Translations under genes and position numbers: made by a program
In this document: in pieces, positions 1 to 11,985 of the stretch
Numbering within the stretch: position 1 is the first letter of the stretch
How the letters are laid out: each line of letters opens with the position of its first letter
The notes under the pieces: generated by a model
Seen by the model: the letters and a program-made list of their open reading frames with translations, nothing else
What the model was told of the DNA's origin: nothing
Databases searched by the model: none
Source: Voacanga thouarsii
Taxonomy: Eukaryota; Streptophyta; Magnoliopsida; Gentianales; Apocynaceae
Assembly: GCA_026120185.1 (NCBI GenBank)
Contig: JANUWF010003377.1
Span: 2,429,001 to 2,493,000, forward strand
Direction: 5' to 3'
DNA: 64,000 bases

Positions 1-1071
1 TTCAAATGTTGGATTCCCCTCACAATTTATATAGTTAATGGTGAGGGATTCCTGAAATCTATTACATTATTACTATCTCATGTCAAATTTTAAATTTTTT
101 TTATTCAGAATTTCAATCCTTATTATTATTTGTTTCACATTTCAAAATCTTTTAATTTCTTTTATTTTAAATTCCATCGCATATAATTTTTTACACTAAT
201 TTTGTCTAATTTTCGGGAATTTCATCTTCTTCTATTTTTGCAGGAATCTTTCGTTTAGACTTGCATAGGCCGGATGAAAATAGATAGATAAAACATAAGG
301 TGACTATATATATGTCTGGTGTTATACAAATGTAATTGTTTTGGAATAACATTTGCGAGTATTGATATTTTGTAATATATTCATACTTTGTAATACTTTA
401 TATTATATTATGTTTCAGTATTTTAATTATATTTATTCGGACTTAGTTTTAATTTTTTATATTATTTTTTGAATTATGAACATAATTTTGGCATTTATTT
501 GTATGATGTTTCAAGACTGATTTATAGGGAATTAATAATTTAAAATAAATATAATAATAAAAATAAAAAAAATTCTAGCAAAAATTTCGCAATTTGCGAC
601 GATTTAGCGAGGGTTAGAAAATTTCATCACAAACTGCGATAATTTTGCGACGGCGACGATAATCCTCGCAAATTGTGACGATTTTGCGAGGGTATAAAAA
701 TTCCTTATTAAATCATTGTAAATTGTAAAACTCTTGCAAATTGTAAAAATAAAAAGTTCCTAGCAAAATCCTCGCAATTAGCGACAGTTTTGCGAGGGCA
801 ATTTGCGACGGTTCCGCGAGGGCCTTGGCCCTCGCAATTTGCGATGGTTTTGCGAGGGCTAAGGCCCTCGCAATCAGCGATGATTCTGCAATGACCCTCG
901 CAAAACCGTCGCAATTTGCGAGGATTTTGTGAGGGCTAATGCATTTCGTTGCAAAATCGTAGCAAATTTTCGAAGTTTGACCAAAAATATTCGTCGCAAA
1001 ATCGTCGCAAATTGCGACGGCATTTTTTGCGACGGCAAAAACCGTCGCAAATCCCGATTTTTCCTGTAGTG
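1..1071. mobile_element. CACTA (En/Spm) transposon A, right end only
   Basis: The stretch ends in TTCCTGTAGTG (1061-1071), the inverted form of the CACTACAGGAA terminus of CACTA transposons. From about 580 to 1055 it is packed with direct and inverted copies of a short unit built on TTGCGACG and GCGAGGG. Such subterminal repeats are typical CACTA transposase-binding arrays. The three bases after the terminus (ATA) would be one copy of a 3-bp target duplication, but the left end lies outside the window, so this cannot be checked. Bases 1-570 are AT-rich and hold no recognisable gene; they may be the 3' untranslated part of an internal transposon gene. That the end belongs to a CACTA element is fairly sure; how far left it extends is unknown. 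Confidence 0.7.
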
Positions 1072-1074
1072 ATA

Positions 1075-1440
1075 AATATTAGTGACAACAAAATTCTTGT
1101 CACTAAATAACAGAATTAGTGACAACATTTTAAATTGTCAATAAAGGTCAAACTTTTAGTGACAACAAAAAATATTGTCACTAAATGATAACTTTTAGTG
1201 TCAATGGAAAATTTTGTCACTGATTTTTGTCACTAAAGGCTTTCCCGCCAATCTCATTTGAAAGCAAAAATCTCTTTAGTGACAACTCCAAAATAGTTGT
1301 CACTAAAGAGAAACTGTTGTCACTAAATAGTGCACATATAGTAACAACAATTTTCTTGTCACTAAATAGTGCACTTATAGTGATAACATTTTTCGTGTCA
1401 CTATTTATGTGTATTTAGTGATGAAAAAAATTGTCACTAT
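1075..1440. repeat. Left subterminal repeat array of CACTA B
   Basis: About fifteen copies of AGTGACAAC or its complement TTGTCACT occur in alternating orientation, many as short palindromic pairs (AGTGACAAC with a 4-12 base spacer and GTTGTCACT). The same motif fills the right end at 8289-9029. In CACTA transposons such arrays bind the TNPA-type accessory protein, so this is the likely cis-acting transposition end. Confidence 0.75.
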
Positions 1441-1858
1441 TGTGTATGTGTGTGTGTTCTTTTTTATTAGAAATACTATTGTGTGCATTTTAATTCATAT
1501 ATTTTAACTTATATAGAGAGCAGAGGAGTAATATAAATAAATATAGACATGTATATAGGGGAGAGTGAGAGAGAGAGCCACAAAAAAAGAGAGAAAAAAT
1601 AGGAGGAGAGAGATAGAGTGTGTAGGAAAGGGAGAGAGAAAAAGCACTAAAACAAAGGAGAAAAGAGATAAAAGGAAGAAATAACATATAGAGAACATAA
1701 AAAATATATACATGTATCTAGTATATAGATACAATATGCATATTAGTATTTATATAATACATATAGCATATATATACTGCATATAGAATATATAAACTAT
1801 ATATATAGTATATAAATTTGTTGAATTTTATTTCATAAATAGAATAAATTTAAAGATC
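1441..1858. other. Low-complexity GA-rich and AT-rich stretch
   Basis: A purine-rich run (about 1515-1690, GAGAGA and AAAGAG types) is followed by TATA-rich sequence. I see no gene. The open frames here are by-products of the low complexity. Confidence 0.6.
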
Positions 1859-2402
1859 ATGGTGAAAATGTTACACATAATTCCAGTGATTATGATATTG
1901 ACAATGATGATAATATTGGGACTGCTAAAACTGAGACTGATTGTGAAGATGATGACATGATTGAGATGTTAAACGATATTTGTAATGCTGCTTGGGGAGA
2001 TATTTGGAATGTAGAAGAAAGCAACGGTAATGAAAAAGGGAAAAAGGCTGTGATGTGGATAGATTGCTCAAACTAATGGATGATGCAAAAAAACAGCTCT
2101 ATCCTGGACATACACATTTCTCACAACTATCCTTCATTGTGACCCATCTTCATTTAAAGACTACAAGTAGATGGAGTAGAAAATCTTTTGATTTGCTATT
2201 GATAGTCTTCAAGAATGGCTTACCCCCAGGCTTCTTGATTCCTAAGTCATATTATGAGGTTAAAAAAATCATTAAAGATTTAGGTTTCAGCTATGAAACA
2301 ATACATTCATATGTGAACGATTGTATTCTATACCAAAAGGAGTGCACAGGTCTAGACAAATGCCCAAATTTGAAATATAGAGAACCTCGTTACAAATCAT
2401 AG
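1859..2402 (+). pseudogene. TNP2-like CACTA transposase, N-terminal fragment, copy 1
   Basis: The first part reads as an acidic segment containing MIEMLNDICNAAWGD. After a frame slip near 2050 it continues as a frame with LYPGHTHFSQLSF, RKSFDLLL, LIPKSYYEVKK and CILYQKECTGLDKCP. These are hallmark stretches of the region between the transposase-associated domain and the Transposase_21 domain of plant TNP2-type proteins (normally LPxSYYEAKK...DLGLxYEKIHACxNDCILYxKE). The piece stops shortly after KCPNLKYREPRYKS, where the catalytic domain should begin. It is a second, shorter copy of the sequence at 4610-5115, so part of the gene was duplicated within the element. It cannot be functional. Confidence 0.75.
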
Positions 2403-2737
2403 GGTTCAAAAATACCTCGCAAAGTTCTACAATATTTGTTAATTGAATTTTGATATTTTTCTCAAAAAAATTTCACTATTACTTTTTGGAAACAATAAAA
2501 ATACATAGTAACCAACTTGGGACATGTAATATATATTCATCAACCTATTAATTAAAAAACCTTGTTACGATAGTCAACATTAGCCTATTTGTAGCTCACA
2601 AATCTATTCAATTTATAAGAAAGTTTACTCTTAGAGCTTGAAAAACTAATTATTTAATAATAAATCAAATAATCCTACCTTTATAAAATTTTATATGATT
2701 AAAAAATTACTTCAAAATTTTTTAAAATAGTACACTA

Positions 2738-2819
<82 letters not shown>
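2738..2819. repeat. (TTA)n microsatellite
   Basis: About 26 uninterrupted TTA/ATT triplets lie inside CACTA element B. Confidence 0.95.
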
Positions 2820-4368
2820 GAAAGTTAAATAAAATATTTCCCTATTATAAGTCAATAATATGAATTACATCAAATGAAAATTTTTATATATGTAACTTTT
2901 ACTTTGATTACCTTGTATTTTTGAGTTATTTGAATGACTATAACTAAATCCAGTACAATAGAAGAAGACAAAAAAAAAAAAAAAAAACAAAGAGAGAGAG
3001 AGCTCGATATATTTTCCAATATCTAAAATTAGACAAGTCCAAGGCAAACTTCAACAGGAAATTAGAGAAGCAATGAAAAAATATGGCAGCTGTCTACATG
3101 AAAAAAATTACCAAGTACCTTATTAGTTATGATAAAACTACGTAGTTTCAGAACAAATGTATTTGCGCCAAATGGAAAATGTTGAGAGAAAAAACGAGGG
3201 AAGAAATAAAAAAAAATGAGAACTTAACAAAAAGAAAGAGAAATGGCTTCATCTAACAGTGCTCAGACCTATCTCCTCCAACCCATTCCACCAGATATTG
3301 TTGGGAAAAACCTTGGGCTCCTGGTGTTCTGAATCGCTTGTCCCCACCCTCTTCCTAAAGAAGAGTTACTCACCACCCACATACACAGTCAAACGAACAT
3401 TGTGATCTGGGTTTCGAGAGAGAAAAAAATGAATGGGCTGCAAATTCTAGCAACTGCATGGATGATTCGTTGCAGTAGTTGACGGGCTGCCATAAAACCG
3501 TTGGTCTTTGTTAGGAAAACTTCTTTGGCACTTGGGTTTCAAGTATGACTTTGGATTTTATGATTTTGTGTTTTGATTTTGCATAGATTACTTGGTTTTA
3601 TATGGGTTTTGTGTTTCGAGCTTTTCTCCTATTGATTTTTTAATGAACAAATATTTCATTGGGCTTGTATTGTATCTACCTCTTTTGATTTTGTGTTGTT
3701 TTTTCCATTAATTTTAGCTCAAATTGACTGATTTTTCATGGGCTTTAGCCACTTTAGATTTTTTTTTTTTTTTTTTCTAATGATTCTAACATTTTAGACA
3801 TTTCTAACACATAAAGATTAAATCTTTATGGACTTTTGGCCAACAATGGGTAGTTGGGATTTGTATCTTTGTATCAAGCAATAAACATTTGAGAAGACAT
3901 TGGAGTTTTAAAAGTGTTTTTTGTATTTGCTTGATTTAGGTAGTGACGTGATTTAGTGTTGGTGTTGGAATCCGTCATTGGTGTTTTGCATTCTCAAGGA
4001 ATAGGCGAGCCACTGAAATATTAAGGTGAGTTTTCATTCTTAATGTTTTGAAAACTTAAATCATGGATTACTTATTGGTGTGAAATAAGTTGCAAAATAT
4101 TCTAGTATATTTCCTCAATGAGAAAAGGTTAGTAGTGATATTTTGGATTTCTAGAGAATGGTTTTGGTTTTTCAGAATCAAGATGTCTCAAATGTAAAAA
4201 TCTATTTAAGTGAAATATATTATTACATGTGGTACTAAGATGATGCTAGACATGGAATGCCTAGGCTTTATTAAGTGGACTTGGTTGAATTACATGTCTG
4301 TGGCTGGCTTATGTACTTGCAAATAATCTTGTGCTATTTTTTTTTTTTTTTTATCAACATTAGGTCTA
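2820..4368. other. CACTA B interior with no recognisable gene
   Basis: AT-rich sequence lies between the two transposase fragments. A stretch around 3240-3480 has the composition of a transcribed leader and may be the 5' untranslated region of the transposase gene that begins at 4369, but no coding match is visible. Confidence 0.4.
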
Positions 4369-5168
4369 ATGGATCAGAGTTGGATGCAAATCAAGAATAA
4401 ATTGGATCCTAGATATCAAAATGGGGTGGAAATTTTTCTTCAATTTGCATATGCACAAAGAGACAATCATACAAGGATTCTTTGTCCATGTGTTCTCTGT
4501 AATAACTTTTGAGGTTATCCTAGACAAGTTGTAGAAGATCATTTAATTATAAATGGAATTCGTAGGAGCTATGTTTGATGGATATATCAAAGCAAAACCT
4601 TTGAAAATATTGTTGGTCATTCTGATACATATGACCATGAACATCTTGAGTGTGATAATGACGAGGGAGGTAGTGAAGATGATGATGATATGGTTGAAAT
4701 GTTAAATGATATTGGAAATGCCAATTGGGGAGATAGTTGGAATGTAGAAGACAACAATGGTAATGTAGAAATAGGTTGTGCTATGGATAAATTTCTCAAA
4801 CTTTTAGATTAGGCAAAAAAAGAACTCTATCCAGGGCATACACATTTCTCACAATTATCCTTTGTTGTGAAACTTCTTCATTTGACAACTACAAATGGGT
4901 GGACCAGGAAATCTTTTGATTTGCTTTTACAAGTTTTCAAGAATGCACTACCTTCAAGCTCATTAATTCTCAACTCATATAATAAAGCAAAAAAAAAATT
5001 ATTAGAGACTTAGGTTTTAGTTATAAAAAGATACGCTCATGCATCAATGACTGTGTTTTATACAAGAATGAGTTTGCAGATTTAGACAAATGCCCTAATT
5101 TGAAATGTAAGGAACCCCATTATAAAATTGAAATCAGGCCATTAGTACTAGTCACTAGTTCTTTAAAT
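4369..5168 (+). pseudogene. TNP2-like CACTA transposase, N-terminal part, copy 2
   Basis: It starts at an ATG giving MDQSWMQIKNKLDPRYQNG, the classic start of the plant transposase-associated domain. A CPCVLCNNF zinc-binding-like motif and GYPRQVVEDHLIINGI follow. An acidic stretch with MVEMLNDIGNANWGDSW comes next, then LYPGHTHFSQLSF and RKSFDLLLQVFKN, the same order as in copy 1. In-frame stops fall within the first 70 codons (after CNNF and after RRSYV). Both stops are TGA where an arginine CGA is expected, which fits decay of methylated CpG. More stops and a frameshift follow at 4810 and beyond. The catalytic Transposase_21 domain is missing. This is the better-preserved of the two copies and includes the true start. 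Confidence 0.8.
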
Positions 5169-5231
5169 TGACTGAATACAAGCACACAAAATGCTTACTG
5201 CTTAGACTAAATCCATTGCAAACCATAAAGA

Positions 5232-6249
5232 TCACTGTTCTTTGATTAAATCTTCTATATTAAAGGATGGCTCTAATATTGTGGAGAATGAAAAGACCCA
5301 AGAAGCTATCTTCAAAAAGCTAAATGTGCAATATATAAACATGTGTTGCAAGCTTCATTTGCACTTTAAAAAGTTTGGCAGTAAAGAGGAAGCTTTGCAA
5401 CATAAACCAAAAAGAGTCAAAGACAAAAATGACTGGATATGGATTTGTGATTACTTCTGTACAGAAGAGTTTCTAGTATGCCCTTGTAGTAGTTAGACTG
5501 TGAATATTAAACTAATACTTTTGTGGAAGTTGACTTCATACATTTCTCTACTCTGTAAAAGAAAATGAGCAAGAGAAATAGTAAAGCTCGTGCCAAGAAC
5601 ACTATACCACATACAGCTGGGATAAAATCCATTGCAAGTTTGTAGGATGAGAAGGTTAAAACTGTTTTCATGTTTTATTCTGATCTATAACAACTGGATA
5701 AGATAAAATAACCTAACTCATATAATATTTTCTTCTTTTTTTTTTTTTTTTGCAAAAAAGGAAGGAAGGAACAGAACTTGATGACATTTAAATTTACCAA
5801 GTCATAAGATTTTCCAAGAAAAAAAAAGACTTTGTAAATGAAAAAGCGAAGGAGAATCTAGTTTGCAAAAAAATTCTAAGTCTTCTTAACTATCATATGT
5901 TAGGAGTTATCACTTTCCCATGACAATTTCTTTTTCCTTTCTTTTTCTGTTTAGGAGAAAATGAAAGAAATGCAGCAAACAACAACAATGAACACTACTG
6001 ATATTTGCAAGGAAACCATTGGCCATATACTTGGGCATATACGTGGTAGAGGTGTAACCAAGAAACAAAGTTCCTCCAATGAAGAACAATATATTACCGA
6101 GTTGGAGGAGAATAGATTCCTTAGACAAGAAGATGAGTAGAAAGCTACTACAATAGAAGAAGAAATTGCAACTTTGAAAGAGAAGCATAGGAAGACCAAT
6201 GAGCTTATGGCAAAAATTCTTCATCAATTGGGAAGGGCGCCAAAGTAGA
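5232..6249 (+). pseudogene. Transposase_24 (Ptta/En/Spm, TNPA-like) gene remnant
   Basis: The first frame carries a block around LHLHFKKFGSKEEALQ and DWIWICDYFCTEEF, which matches the pattern of the plant Ptta/En/Spm family (a tryptophan-rich helical block ending in WxxLCDxxxSExF). About 60 bases later another frame gives MSKRNSKARAKNTIPHTAG, the RxKxxxPHTxGxKSFA motif that follows this block in the family. From 5955 a third piece reads GHIRGRG and ends in a heptad-like region (LEENRFLRQEDE, then IATLKEKH), consistent with the family's C-terminal coiled coil. Several frame changes and stops make it a pseudogene. TNPA-type proteins bind subterminal repeats, so it fits its host element. Confidence 0.65.
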
Positions 6250-8288
6250 ACAACTTACATTGCAATTTAAGTCAATAAGCTGTGACTTAAACATATTTTT
6301 GTACCTTCATATTTCTTTTAAGAAATAACTTTGTTGCTAGCTATGGATATTCATTCTCTGTTTTCTTTTGTTGTTTCTAGATAAGTGGAATGAGGGTAGA
6401 CAAGATCACTATTTGATTGCAAAATGTACATGAGTAAGTTGCTATTACTTCGCATGCATTTGTGGTGGCAGAAAATACCAAATGCATGCTCCTAGCCATT
6501 ATATTATGGTGGCTTGTTTGGTCTACATATTGTATTTGATGGTAGCATAACTTGTTTCTAATCTTTCTATTTGATTCAACTAATAACTATACATTACGCA
6601 GAGGTATATATAATGACCTCTAAAAGACTGCATGGGAAGAAAATGAAATCTAGTTAGGTTAGAAATTGACTTTCTAGACCTATTAGTACTGAGATCTATC
6701 TTTTCAGAAAATAAGACATCTTTGACCTTAACATGAAGGAGTTGTATAAAGAAATAGACTTTTTGATCCACCAAGTGTGTATATTGTTTATCCCCTATAC
6801 AGACTTAGCCTCTTGAAAGAAAATCATTTTTTATAATTATTGAGCTTTTATCAATGATGCTTCTACAAGGATGTTGATGATACTTGAACTTTACTCTCTT
6901 TTAACCAGGGCATTGCATTGATAATTACAGTACTCCATATCATAAGAGTCCCTAATTTCTTATTCTAAAATTTGTATCTCTTGTTTGCAAGTATTCAATG
7001 AATTGTTAAATATAGTTACATGGACTTCTACTACAGGGATGATTTTCTTTATTGTGCTATACATTACTTTTATCTAAAATACTGCAAATAATGTTAATTG
7101 ATAAGTCATATTTTGTACTGCTACAACTAGCTGCTTTATACATTCATACTATGTTCCTTTTCACTTTAGATTGTAAGAGGTGAGATTTAACTACCTCAAT
7201 GAGAATTTGCAGTTTGTGGTTTGAAAAACATTAGTTGACAACTTGTTCTTTTTTTTTTTTTTTTTGAACATGATATAAAATTGAACATATTAGAAGTGTC
7301 GGTAGCCATGATTGCAATATTTATGAAGGAGCAGTATAGCGGGGAGAGTGAAGAAAGATGAGAGAGAGTGGTAGTTTTTCCAAAATTTAAAGTGCATACG
7401 GGACCCATAGTAGGAGAGAGATAGTGATGATGAGATTTGATTGAGAAGTGATTAGATTTAACAAAGGCTACTATAGTCATTTTTGTAGCATTTGCTCTAG
7501 CAGGAGGACAATTGATCTGGCAATATCACCTGCCATAGGTCCATAGATTGAGTATTGTTACTTTATTGATTGTTTAGTAACATATTAGCCTTATACACAT
7601 TTGATTGCTTGATTGTTAAATGCTTAAAGCATAATATTTCAGATTATTTTGCATTAAAAGAAAGGAAATGTTGTGATATTTCTATTCATTTAATTTTTCT
7701 TTTTTAACTTTGACATTATAGTTAGGCTCACTTGTTTCTTTAAACTTGTTAATTTTGCATATTTTTGGGGGTTATGATATGAGCCATGGAGTAGCTCACT
7801 ATGAGGTGGCCAGCGTATCAAGTTTAATCTGACTTATATATTTTGTGTCCATGGTTGGTGTATATTTTTGGATGGTAACCCATGTCAAAATATATTGGAT
7901 ATGCAAATTGAAAAAGACTTAACTGTACATCTTCTTTTTGTTTTTTTGTGAATGATGTTATAGATGTATTCATAAAAGGATCTACTTAGTGATATTATTA
8001 TAAAATATAATATTATATATTTTGAGTATTCATGTTTTCTTCAATTTTGTTATTGTAAATTTTTATTCTTGGTTTATCATATCGAGGGATTCTTGAACTA
8101 CACGAATGACAAAATTATAAGTTAATATATTATTTATTGATAAGGACTAGTTATTAAATAAATAAAATGATGTAGTAAAATGTTGTCACTATATATAATA
8201 TAATATTGACAAGAAGGAAAGGAAAAAGAATAGCATATAGAGGAATTGAATGAGATGAAAGTACGCAAATATAGACATAACGCGGGGC
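6250..8288. other. CACTA B interior with no recognisable gene
   Basis: Two kilobases of AT-rich sequence lie between the TNPA-like remnant and the right subterminal array. I see no open frame with a family motif, no RNA gene and no further insertion. A T-run at about 7251-7265 is the only low-complexity feature of note. Confidence 0.5.
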
Positions 8289-9029
8289 TTAAATTGGTGA
8301 TAACAAATTAATATTGTCACTAACTTCCCCAAGATTATTGACAATAAAGGTTGTCATTATTAAGAAATATGGTTGCCACTGTTAATGAAACATAAGTGAC
8401 AAGAAATACGGTTGTCACTATTAATGGAACACAAGTGACAAGAAATATAGTTGTCACTGATGTTATCCAAGGTGGAAGTTATTATCACTAATGAATGACC
8501 AATTAGTGACAAGGTGGATGTTGTCACTAATGAGTGACCAATTAGTGAGAATATATTGGTAAAAGTGACGATCTTTGAAACAAATTAGTGACGAGAAATG
8601 TTATCACTAATAGTTAATTACATTAGTGACAAACGGAATATTGTCACTAAAAGTCAACATTTAGTGACAAGAATAAGTTATTGTCACTGATGTTATCCAA
8701 GGTGGAGATTGTCACTAATGAATGACCAATTAGTGACAAGGCGGATGTTGTCACTAATGAGTGACCAATTAGTGACAATATATCGGTAAAAGTGATGGTC
8801 TTTGAAACAAATTAGTGACAAGAAATGTTGTCACTAATAGTTAATTACATTAGTGACAACCAGAATATTGTCACTAAAAGTCAACATTTAGTGACAAAAA
8901 TAAGTTGTTGTCACTCCATATCTTTAGTGACATAGATTTAATGACATTAAAGTGACAACAATTTTTTTTTCACTAAATATCTTTTGTGACAACATTACGT
9001 TGCCAATAAAGGTCACTCTTCCTGTAGTG
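8289..9029. repeat. Right subterminal repeat array and terminus of CACTA B
   Basis: Dozens of AGTGACAA/TTGTCACT motifs occur in both orientations, ending with CTTCCTGTAGTG. The motif is the same as at 1075-1440. The following bases, TTC (9030-9032), would be the right copy of the 3-bp target duplication. Confidence 0.8.
8461..8916. repeat. 230-bp tandem duplication inside the CACTA array
   Basis: Two consecutive units both begin TGTTATCCAAGGTGGA (8461 and 8691) and stay aligned nearly base for base to about 8916, for example through GTCTTTGAAACAAATTAGTG and AAAAGTCAACATTTAGTGAC. Only scattered substitutions and a small indel near the start separate them. Confidence 0.9.
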
Positions 9030-11548
9030 TTCATATAGTAAAGCCAAGACCATTATATAGGCAAGATAAGTAACCACATAAACTGACACCAAGGTATTCA
9101 ATTTTGATTTCATAACAATTTCGGCTAGTTAGATGCATAAAAGCCTTAGCAACAAACTAACAATGTTAATTTGTCTTAGTTTGGTTTTAGTCTTTTGCCA
9201 ACTCAAAAACTATCTACAAGGTTTGACTGCATTAAAGACTTAGATAAGTTTAATAATTTACTAAAAACTCAAAAAATGCTAACATAATATTAGTCCAATA
9301 CCCTTGAAACATGTAGATAGTTTGAGTATTTGTGAAGTGAAACTTTGGAAATCTGATACTACTGACACTTGGACAAAGACATGATTATATAGGATTCCAA
9401 ACGAATTCGAAGTTAACTAAGTAATTGAAAACAACATATGGGCTGAAACAACAAGCATGCTAAAGAAATTCCAATAATAAATAATGATGTCAAAGCGGAC
9501 CAGTTATATTACATGAAGGGGAAAGACAGCCACCCAAATACATATTTTCTTTGTCATATAAAGACATTTCAACAACCATACATATATATACATAGCCTGC
9601 CAAGGGGCAATATTATTTGGTATAATTCATTGTCATAGCAAAGACAATTCAACAACCTTAAATTATACAAGTTTAATTATTTCACACCAATTGCCGTAGT
9701 TACTGTAAGCACTGCAGAAGCCCCAAAAACTAAGTTGAATCAGCACAAGGCTCAAGAAAAATTCAAACTCGTAAGTTAGAATATTAAATCTTGATCAAAA
9801 TTTTAAGAAATTAAATATATAAGTTTTATTATTTATAATTATTTAAATAATATGAACTTTTAATTAAAAAAGTTATTTCGTGTTTTTAAAATTATACATA
9901 TATCATATTATATTTAGCTGATATTTTCGATAAAAAAATTAATTTATAGCCACTTAAACTTATAATATTAAAATTTAAATACCAGGAGAAGTTCATGATA
10001 TATAAAGAAACTTCAAAAAGTTTAACATAAATAAATTTAAAATAAATAAATAGTTTTATATTTTAGTTCAAATTAGATGAAGGTAAAAGGTGAGTTTTGA
10101 AATATTAATACCTTTATTAAATATGTTATAATCTAATCTAAATGTATATACGATTAAATGTGAAGAGGGGAGTGAATAGTCTTTTCAATTTTTTTTTCAC
10201 CTTTTTAAGTTTTTTAATTAATGGTTTAAATTTAATGGGAAATATATATTTTTAATGGCTAATGATTCAGATCTCAACGATTTTTTTTGGATCAATTTTT
10301 GAACGATTAGGATTTGTTTGGTCGTCATATCTAATTTAATCATTTTATAGTATTTTTAATTTTTTCTTTTTAATTTTGTAATTGTTGGCTTGCTTATTTA
10401 CTCCTCTCACAACTCACCTTTCCCATGGATGTATTTTCAAAACTTTACCCCAACTTGAATTCACAGCAAAGACTGCATTTTTTTCTATTTCTGTAACATG
10501 CTAGACTCTGAAGATAATTTCGCCAGAAAACTGATGAAGACAAAGCAATTTTTTGAAAAATAGTAAAAGTGGGGAAAACTAAGTGAAGAGTTAAAAGTAT
10601 AAGAGAAATGAAAAGGTGAGGTAAAAAAGGGAATCAAATATGGAAAACTCACCGGAAGAGCAAATCTATGATTGAAAGCAATAGATCTGGGGAACTGGAG
10701 AGCGAAAACCGTTAGAAATGAAGAAAAGAGGCTCCATTAAAGTCCAAATCTTTTGGCGCACCGGTGCATTTTAGGGATTCTTTTTCTTCCTGCTTTTTCC
10801 ACTTACAATTATCACTCTTAATACACTGAATTCTGGCATGGATGGTAATCTAGCTTTCTGCTTCGCTTGTCCAATTGTGGGTTTATTCAGAATTCAGTCT
10901 TAGTTTGTTCATTTTTTATGCTAGCATTTTGGTGAGTCAAACCCTCTTCCCCCCTATTGTGATAGTATAGGATCTGCATTCTATCCACCTATAATGAGTC
11001 CTTAGTAAGATAGTTCTTCTTGTTTCTTTCTGAGGAAATTTCAAACCATTCCTCAGTTTTCCCTATTTCAAACAAAAAGAGTTTTATATTCATGGTTTTG
11101 TTGAAGAGTAACCTCTTTTTGTTGTCAAAGGTCTTGCTAACCAAGTATTCTTGGCAATTTGATATGCCTATGTGAAATGTTTTTGTTGACATTATCAATT
11201 TAGATATGCTTTTATCAGACTGTGTCGAGCTCATGTCATGGGGTTCAATAGACGATTTAGGTCAAAGCTATGTGACAACAGGGAAGCATGGGGTAGGGCA
11301 CTGAGATAGCACAATTTTGCACTATGATCTTTTATACCAATTTGATTTCCTTTTTTGAATGGGCAAATGTCCTGGCTGTTATTTTCCATCTATAGCTAAA
11401 TGTGTAAATGTTTTCTTGTTATTTGCAATTCCTCTCAAAAAGGTTCACAAAATAAATCACGATATCATTTTTCATAGCTTTTTATGTATTTGTTTGATTA
11501 TGGAAATACACTGACCATGCATGGCAAAAATGTTTGCATTATATTTAG
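9030..11548. other. Intergenic sequence with no recognisable gene
   Basis: AT-rich sequence with no coding match, RNA gene or clear repeat structure that I can identify on either strand. The short open frames (for example 10989-11234, minus) have no recognisable motifs. Confidence 0.5.
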
Positions 11549-11985
11549 GGAGAGCTATCTATGGGAACTGTGGCTTCTTTCATTGGATACACTTTCATAT
11601 TTACTTTTGTTGTAAGTACTCTTTCTTTGTTTTTCATTATTTTTCCTTCCATATAATGTTTACTACTAATTTGTTTCTCGAAGTGAATATCCTATATTAA
11701 TGGCACAAATGCAAAAAGAGATGGAAAATATATAGTAATATTTTAAACAAAAAAAAAACACTTATACTTGTCATATTTTGGATTTTTTTCCTAAAATTTT
11801 CTTAAGAAAAAGGCGGATTTAGTTTGGGCTCAATTCAAAAGAAAAGAAAGGCATTTAATTGGAAAAAAGCAATGGTGAACATCTTTGGAGATCTTCGTGA
11901 AGCCTTTCTTGCTACAGAGAGAATTAACTCTATTTTATCTAGGGCTGAAATTGATGAAGCACTTACTTGTGCTTTAGTTAAGATT
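11549..11985 (+). pseudogene. ABCB29/TAP-like ABC transporter, two-exon remnant
   Basis: An exon-like piece at 11549-11611 follows TTTAG, is followed by GTAAGT, and reads GELSMGTVASFIGYTFIFTF. A second piece from about 11869 reads VNIFGDLREAFLATERINS, then ILSRAEIDEALTCAL. In plant half-size ABC transporters of the ABCB29 (plastid TAP-like) type these two stretches are contiguous. They form the end of the transmembrane domain and the linker before the nucleotide-binding domain (consensus GLVNTFGDLRGTFAAVERINSIL). The junction here lacks a clean acceptor and carries a small deletion at QGLVN. No Walker A, ABC signature or Walker B region was found within several kilobases. The rest of the gene is absent, so this is an orphan relic. 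Identification rests on memory of the family pattern. Confidence 0.65.

Larger units (their letters stand above)
1075..9029 (+). mobile_element. CACTA (En/Spm) transposon B, large and decayed
   Basis: Both flanks (1075-1440 and 8289-9029) carry many copies of the same motif, TTAGTGACAAC and its complement TTGTCACTAA. The right side closes with CTTCCTGTAGTG, ending at 9029. Inside lie broken genes of the two CACTA classes: TNP2-like transposase N-terminal pieces (1859-2402 and 4369-5168) and a Transposase_24/TNPA-like piece (5232-6249). No D-D-E catalytic transposase core is present, so the copy cannot move itself. The left terminus is missing: the sequence begins directly after the end of element A. 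Element A may have inserted into B, with B's true left end outside the window, or B may be truncated. The shared subterminal motif is strong evidence that both flanks belong to one element. Confidence 0.75.

Noticed and set aside
8289..9029. CRISPR-like appearance of short spaced repeats
   Set aside because: The units vary in spacing and orientation, sit in a plant genome and end at a CACTA terminus; they are transposon subterminal repeats.
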